Part shown: piece by piece, positions 59,053-64,000 of the stretch
Position numbering within the stretch: position 1 is the first letter of the stretch
Layout: each line of letters starts with the position of its first letter
Source: Gammaproteobacteria bacterium
GTDB lineage: Bacteria > Pseudomonadota > Gammaproteobacteria > Pseudomonadales > Azotimanducaceae
DNA: 64,000 bases
NCBI GenBank assembly: GCA_026705345.1
Contig: JAPPAV010000142.1
Location: forward strand, 25,917 to 89,916
Direction: 5' to 3'
Program-made: the position numbers and the translations under genes
Notes under the pieces: model-generated
What the model saw: the letters and a program-made list of their open reading frames with translations, nothing else
Told to the model about the DNA's origin: nothing
The model's database searches: none

Positions 59053-62000
59053 TCACCCGTCCGGTGCTGAACCGTTTGTCTCCTCCATCAGCAACACCGG
59101 CAGCCGTTCGCCATTGTGTGACGGCATCGCCCCCACGCGGAACGTCCCGGCACCAAGCTCTACCCATCGCACGGCCGGCAGCCGTCGGAGCGACGAGAAG
59201 TCAGTGATCGGATTCCCCGAAAGACGCAACCACACCAGTTTCGGCAGGTCGCCGAGCGCCGAGACGTCCCGCAACCGGTTGCCGGCGAGGTCCAGCCGTC
59301 GCAGCGAGCGCACGTCCCGGAGCAGCGCCACGTCCGCCACGCGGTTGTCACCCATTCCGAGATGGGCGAGTTCCGGCAGCCCCCAAAGCGGTACCAGGTC
59401 CGATACCCCGTTGCCGTCGAGCAGGAGGACCTCAAGGTCGCGCAGTGCCGACAGCGGCCGGACGTCGGCCACGTGGTTCCCCGACAGGTCCAGGCGGCGC
59501 AGGCGCGTGAGACCCGCCAGGGGTGAGATGTCCGAGACCGCGTTGCCCGACAGGTCGAGCACCCGCAGGTTCGTAAGCGCAAGCAGCCCCGAGAGATCCG
59601 CCACCGCATTGTCGCCGAGGTCGAGCCGTTCCAGCCCCGTCATCGCCGCCAGCGGCCACAGGTCCGCGACCCGGTTGCCGCCGAGGTCCAAGACCTCCAG
59701 ATCCGCCAGCCCCGCCAGCCCGGACAGGTCGACCAGGCCGCGCGACGACAGGTCGAGAGCCTCGACCTTCGCCGCGCTCCGGAATCCGGTCTCCGGCAGC
59801 GAGTCGGAGGATACGATGTCCGGCACCGAAACGTCGTCCTGGTCCACCGCTCGGACGTGCCGGACCGGCTGGTCGGTCAGCGCGGACGCCGGGTTGTACG
59901 AGGCGTCCTGCAGCGGATGCATCGCCGCGGGCAGGTAGCTCACCGATACGTTCTCATCGGACCCGACCGCCCGAGAAAGGGTCAGCACGGCCTCGCCGCC
60001 CGTCACGGCGACCGACTCGACGGGAGTCGCCACCGCGTCAGCCGGAGAACCCGCAACCACCACGAAGTCGCCCGGCGACGGCACCGAGCCGCCGTCGAGG
60101 GGCCGGTCGAAGCGGAGCGTCAGAACCGCACCGGACACCGTCGCACTCGCGAGCGAGTTGCCGGACGCCGCCCCGCACGACACGCCGACGTCCTCCGAGT
60201 GGCGGCAGTTGTGCAGGCCCCAGCCCCCGAACGGGCAGTCCGCCAGCCGCGACTCGCTGCCCGCGCACTGCACGTCGTCCATCCAGATCGTCCCGGTGCC
60301 CTCGCCGAACGCCGCCCGGGTGTGCACCTCGCCGCCCGTGTAGCCAAGTTGCCGGCACACCACCTCCGCGTCGTCCGAGACGAACCGGTCGTCGCACACC
60401 GTGCCCCACTCGTTGTTGTGATGGATCTCCACGCGGCCTTCCAGCTCCGTGCCGCCCTCGACCAGGCGTACGTCGCCTTCGGCGGCGCCGCCCGAAGCGT
60501 CCGTGCGCCCGGACGCCGCCGGCGACCAGTCGCCCGCGCCCTCGGCGTTCGATGCGCGCACCCGCACTTCGTAGGCGGTGTCGGCGACCAGGCTCTCGAT
60601 GCGTTTCGTGGTCGACGTGCCCGCGTGAGAAGCGTCCTGCCAGTTGCCGCCCGTCGTGCGGTAGTGCACGTCGTAGTCGGTAATCGCAGAGCCGTTGTGC
60701 GCAGGTGCCGTCCACGACGCCTCGAGCCACGTCGACCCGGCCGTCAGCGTCGGCGCGGACGGCGCGTCCGGCGCTTCGGCCGCCGCATCCGTGCGCCCCG
60801 ACGCGGCCGGCGACCAGTCGCCCGCGCCCTCGGCGTTCGATGCACGCACGCGCACTTCGTAGGCGGTGTCGGCGACCAGGCTCTCGATGCGTTTTGTGGT
60901 CGACGTGCCAGCGTGGGAGGCGTCCGTCCAGTTGCCGCCCGTCGTGCGGTACTCGACGTCGTAGCCCGTGATCGCTGCGCCGTTGTCCGCCGGCGCCGTC
61001 CAGGACGCCTCGAGCCACGTCGTCCCGACGGTCAGCGTCGGCGCCGAAGGCGCGTCCGGCGCCTCCGCCGTTGGCCCCTCGATCGTCGCCGTAGCCGGGG
61101 CCGACAACGGACGGCCGTCCGGCGTACAGATCGCGCCCGGGGGACTGCAGCCGCCGGTCGTCGCCGGGAGGCGCACCGTCACGTCGTCATCGCCGGAAGG
61201 CCGGATCCGCAGTATCCACCGGTCGTAGACGGTGGGGACGGCCCGGCGCCTGCCTACCACGTTGCCGGCAGTCACCTGGAGGGCATCCTTGATCACCTCG
61301 TTCTTGTCGACCGACTCGGTGCCGTCGAACACCGCCTCGGAGAACGCGAGCTCGAGCGTAAACACGCTCGAACCGTCATGGGCATCAGGCGCGTTCTCGA
61401 ACCCGGCGGTCAGCGGCGCCTCGTCCGCCTGCGTGACGTTGGTCACGGCCTGGTCCGCAAAGTCGGCGACCTCGTTGCCATTGACGTCCTTGAGCGCATT
61501 GTCCGTGCCCGCAGTCGGCTTGCTGTAGCTGACCTTCACATCCCCGTCGGTGGACACGACGGCCCTCGCGAGCGTGATGGTCACCGTGGCGCCGCTGATC
61601 GAGGGCGAGCCGGTGAGGCTGACGGTCTCCTCCGTGCCTCCGGATGGAGTCTTCTTCACCGTGAACGCGCCGTTCGCGAGATTCGCGGCGGCGGCGAGGG
61701 ACTCGTCGAAGCTGATCACGAGCGATGCGCCATTCACCGTCGCTCCCGAAGCCGTCGGTGCCGTGTTGTCAGGGTCGTTGGCGAGGATTTTGACCGTGGC
61801 TGTCGCGACGGCAACCGTCACGTCGCTGCCGCTCGCAAGCGACAGCGTCGACTGGAAGGTCTCGTCGTCTTCCGGGATGGTGTCGTCCACGATCGTGACG
61901 GTGTGCGTCCTGGAGGTGTCGCCAACTTCGAACTCGATGAGTTCGTTGGTGACGCTCCCGTAGTCGCCACTTTCCGCAGTCCCGTCAGCGGTGCTCGCCC

Positions 62001-64000
62001 GCAGGTCGAACGCCCTGGGAGCGCCATTGGCGGCGTGGCTGCTCACGCTGACCGTGAGCGTCACGCTCCCAGCGTCCTCGGCGACCTCGTACGATGCCGC
62101 GTCGTAGCCCACCGTGATCGGGTCCGTCTGTGGATCGGTGTTGTTGGTCACGGCCTGGCCGGAGAAGCTCGCCACGTCGTTGCCGTTCGCGTCCTGGAGC
62201 TTGTTGCCGGTGCCGGAGGCCGGCCTGGTGTAGCTCAGCGTCACCGCGTCGGTGGAGACCACCGGCACGGCGAGCGTCAGCGTGAGGGCGGCGGCGCTGA
62301 TCGAGGCCGAGCCGGTGAGCGTGACGGTCTCCTCGGAGCCGCCTGACGGGGTCTTCTTCACCGTGAAGGCGCTGTTGGCGAGGTTCGCCGCGGCAGCCAG
62401 GATCTCGTCGAACGTCACCACGAGCGAGGTCCCGTCCACCGTGGCGCCGGACACCGTCGGCGCGGTCGTGTCGGCCGCCCGCGTCACCACTACCGTGTAG
62501 GTCCCGGTGGTCTCGCCGTCGCTGGCCGCCACCTTCGCCTTGATCGTGTTCGCGCCGACGGCGAGGCCGACCTGGAAGCCGGCCGCGTTGCCGTCGGCGT
62601 CGGTCAGCGCCGTGTCGGTTCCGTCGAGGTAGTCCACCCTGGCGCCGCTGTCGCTCTTGGTGCCGGCGATCGTGATCCGGTGCACGCCGTGGGCCACGGC
62701 CGCGGTGTAGGCGGTCGTCCCGGCGTTGAATGGCGGGTCGAGCGTGATGTCGGTAGCGGTGCCGCCGTCGTCCCAGGTCAGGTCGAGGCCGCTCAGCGTC
62801 GCGTCGCTGGAGGGCACCACGGCATGACCGGCGACCTCGACGAACGGCACCTCGTCAGCCGTTGTCCAGACACCCGTATCCCGGATCCCGGTATGCCGAA
62901 AGTTGTTCATGCTCCAGCCGTCGGCGACCTTGCTGATTTCGTCCGACTTCGTTCCCCAGATCTTGTAGAACCTATAGAGTTGCGAGGATCTGGAATCGAT
63001 TACTACGAAGTACCGGGTGTTGCTCTCGAGGGTAGCGTTCGCCGGCGGCTCGAACGTACTGGCGGGGGAGTCGTCCTCCGGCGGCTGGTCCGTGGTGGGG
63101 AGGACGACCGAGCCGCTCAGGATGTAAAGGCTGGTGTCCGGATCGCCTTCCGCCGTGCTGCTGAAGATCCTCACCCTCGTGCCCGCCGAGTGCGTGATCT
63201 CCCAGATGAGAATCTTGACCGAGGTGAGGACGTATCCGGCTTCGTTGCCGCCGGTTTCGAATCCCAGTGCGTGGGCACGCAAGGTCTTGCCGGGCTCGAG
63301 ATTGCCGACGTAGAGCCTCTTGCTGAAGTGCTCGTCAAGATTGCTGGCCAGCGCATCCGCCGACACCCTCGACTCCTTCCGCGTCACCACCATCGTGTAG
63401 GTCCGCGTGGTGGTGCCGTTCTCGGCCGTCACCCGCACCCCGATCGTGTTCGCGCCGACTGTGAGATCGACCTGGAAACCCTCCGTGTCGGCGTCGGCGT
63501 CGGTCAGCAGCTGGCCGTCGCCGTCGAGGTAGGCCACCTCGGCGCCGTCCGCGTTGGCGGGAGTTGCATTGATGGTGATCTGGTCGATCAAAGTGGCTGC
63601 GGTCGAGGTGTAGGAGGTCATTGACGGATCGAAGCGCGGGGAGTAGCCGGTGCGGAATCTGCTGTCCCCGTCCTCGATCGAAAGCGCGCTCAGGTTCGCG
63701 TCGTTGGCCAGCACCAAGGCGTCGCCGCTGATCTCGACCAGCGGAACCTCGTCAGGAGTTGACCAGAACAACGATTCCGGGGTCTTCGCGACGTGCCGGT
63801 CCGTGTTCAGGCTCCAGCCAACCGCCTGGCTGTTGAGGGATTCCGACTCCGTCCCGCGGATCTCGTAGTCGTTGCCGTCGCCCGAGGCCGTCGAGTCGAA
63901 CATCACGAAGTACGAAGTACCCTTCTGAAGAGTGGCGCTGGCGGGCGCGGTGAACGTCAGGGTGCCGTCGGAGATGACCGGGTTGGCCAGGGTGTACAGG
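59053..64000 (-). CDS. Giant secreted mosaic protein, N-terminus outside the window: anchor-like, cadherin-like, Calx-beta, SwmB, FN3 x2, SRCR, LRR
   Basis: At least 1648 residues are visible; the frame is open through base 64000 (LYTLANPVISDGTLTF reads in from the edge), so the Met at 63906 is internal. Order: choice-of-anchor-like unit, cadherin-like sandwich (MTSYTSTAATLIDQ), a second anchor-like unit (NARKTL-type GYVLTSVKILIWE), cadherin-like, SwmB, Calx-beta (YEVAEDAGSVTLTVSV, DDTIPEDDETFQ), SwmB, another Ig-like unit, FN3 x2, SRCR, SwmB, and LRRs to the end. It replaces the FGE and CARDB part of the neighbour. The FN3-SRCR block is an exact copy of the neighbour's. A role in adhesion or host recognition is inferred. 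Confidence 0.85.
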   Translation of the reverse strand, partial: LYTLANPVISDGTLTFTAPASATLQKGTSYFVMFDSTASGDGNDYEIRGTESESLNSQAVGWSLNTDRHVAKTPESLFWSTPDEVPLVEISGDALVLANDANLSALSIEDGDSRFRTGYSPRFDPSMTSYTSTAATLIDQITINATPANADGAEVAYLDGDGQLLTDADADTEGFQVDLTVGANTIGVRVTAENGTTTRTYTMVVTRKESRVSADALASNLDEHFSKRLYVGNLEPGKTLRAHALGFETGGNEAGYVLTSVKILIWEITHSAGTRVRIFSSTAEGDPDTSLYILSGSVVLPTTDQPPEDDSPASTFEPPANATLESNTRYFVVIDSRSSQLYRFYKIWGTKSDEISKVADGWSMNNFRHTGIRDTGVWTTADEVPFVEVAGHAVVPSSDATLSGLDLTWDDGGTATDITLDPPFNAGTTAYTAAVAHGVHRITIAGTKSDSGARVDYLDGTDTALTDADGNAAGFQVGLAVGANTIKAKVAASDGETTGTYTVVVTRAADTTAPTVSGATVDGTSLVVTFDEILAAAANLANSAFTVKKTPSGGSEETVTLTGSASISAAALTLTLAVPVVSTDAVTLSYTRPASGTGNKLQDANGNDVASFSGQAVTNNTDPQTDPITVGYDAASYEVAEDAGSVTLTVSVSSHAANGAPRAFDLRASTADGTAESGDYGSVTNELIEFEVGDTSRTHTVTIVDDTIPEDDETFQSTLSLASGSDVTVAVATATVKILANDPDNTAPTASGATVNGASLVISFDESLAAAANLANGAFTVKKTPSGGTEETVSLTGSPSISGATVTITLARAVVSTDGDVKVSYSKPTAGTDNALKDVNGNEVADFADQAVTNVTQADEAPLTAGFENAPDAHDGSSVFTLELAFSEAVFDGTESVDKNEVIKDALQVTAGNVVGRRRAVPTVYDRWILRIRPSGDDDVTVRLPATTGGCSPPGAICTPDGRPLSAPATATIEGPTAEAPDAPSAPTLTVGTTWLEASWTAPADNGAAITGYDVEYRTTGGNWTDASHAGTSTTKRIESLVADTAYEVRVRASNAEGAGDWSPAASGRTDAAAEAPDAPSAPTLTAGSTWLEASWTAPAHNGSAITDYDVHYRTTGGNWQDASHAGTSTTKRIESLVADTAYEVRVRASNAEGAGDWSPAASGRTDASGGAAEGDVRLVEGGTELEGRVEIHHNNEWGTVCDDRFVSDDAEVVCRQLGYTGGEVHTRAAFGEGTGTIWMDDVQCAGSESRLADCPFGGWGLHNCRHSEDVGVSCGAASGNSLASATVSGAVLTLRFDRPLDGGSVPSPGDFVVVAGSPADAVATPVESVAVTGGEAVLTLSRAVGSDENVSVSYLPAAMHPLQDASYNPASALTDQPVRHVRAVDQDDVSVPDIVSSDSLPETGFRSAAKVEALDLSSRGLVDLSGLAGLADLEVLDLGGNRVADLWPLAAMTGLERLDLGDNAVADLSGLLALTNLRVLDLSGNAVSDISPLAGLTRLRRLDLSGNHVADVRPLSALRDLEVLLLDGNGVSDLVPLWGLPELAHLGMGDNRVADVALLRDVRSLRRLDLAGNRLRDVSALGDLPKLVWLRLSGNPITDFSSLRRLPAVRWVELGAGTFRVGAMPSHNGERLPVLLMEETNGSAPDG
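59885..61020 (-). repeat. About 1.14-kb block repeated at 54557-55692, copy 2
   Basis: Second copy of the block described at 54557. The flanking LRR part (59.1-59.8 kb) matches its counterpart only moderately, which makes the identity of the block stand out. Confidence 0.85.

Noticed and set aside
53722..61020. Diversity-generating retroelement acting on the FGE-like domain or duplicated block
   Set aside because: No reverse transcriptase or template repeat is seen, and the repeated block is identical instead of adenine-mutated.

Overview
The window looks like a piece of a GC-rich proteobacterial chromosome, most likely gammaproteobacterial. The clues are a contiguous sdhCDAB-sucAB-lpd-sucCD operon with a divergent gltA, an HtpG/GpsA pair, a TonB-dependent receptor and a bacterial selenocysteine locus. 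Very large secreted proteins built from FN3, cadherin-like, SRCR and leucine-rich repeats suggest an organism living with a eukaryotic host, such as an invertebrate symbiont. That lifestyle is inference. gpsA at the left edge and a giant surface protein at the right edge are cut by the window.

Layout. 0-16 kb is core metabolism: gpsA (partial) and htpG, then the TCA operon on the minus strand (sdhC, sdhD, sdhA, sdhB, sucA, sucB, lpdA, sucC, sucD), with gltA facing away from it. GC-rich REP-like palindromic repeats lie after sucD, and as a 109-bp tandem array after gltA. 16-23 kb holds a SNF2/SWIM helicase, a TonB-dependent receptor, a Ser/Thr kinase and a 3-hydroxyisobutyrate-dehydrogenase-like enzyme. 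23-27.5 kb is the selenocysteine locus: selA, selB, a small ORF, a nucleotidyltransferase and the tRNA-Sec gene selC.

27.4-51.5 kb is a genomic island in selC. The last 18 bases of the tRNA gene recur exactly at 46161 and 51465, which splits the island into two tandem segments. Segment A carries a P4-type integrase beside the tRNA. It also carries two STAND/NACHT-type NTases with different N-terminal nuclease-like domains (one with a 477-aa partner), a four-TM/DGQHR-protein pair, a D12 adenine methyltransferase, an HNH gene with an in-frame stop, and a decayed serine recombinase. Segment B carries a RES/HTH toxin-antitoxin pair and two poorly known genes, one of them interrupted by an in-frame stop. 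The content is that of an anti-phage defence island. The least explained parts are the four-TM plus DGQHR plus methylase cluster and the STAND-Cap4 plus partner operon.

51.6-64 kb starts with an AbiEi gene and a frameshifted AbiEii-type nucleotidyltransferase, then a scrap of a second RES gene. Two giant paralogous secreted mosaic proteins follow, with a broken third paralogue between them. The two giants share an apparently identical block of about 1.14 kb covering two FN3 domains and the SRCR domain, while the flanking sequence has diverged. This points to recent recombination or gene conversion.
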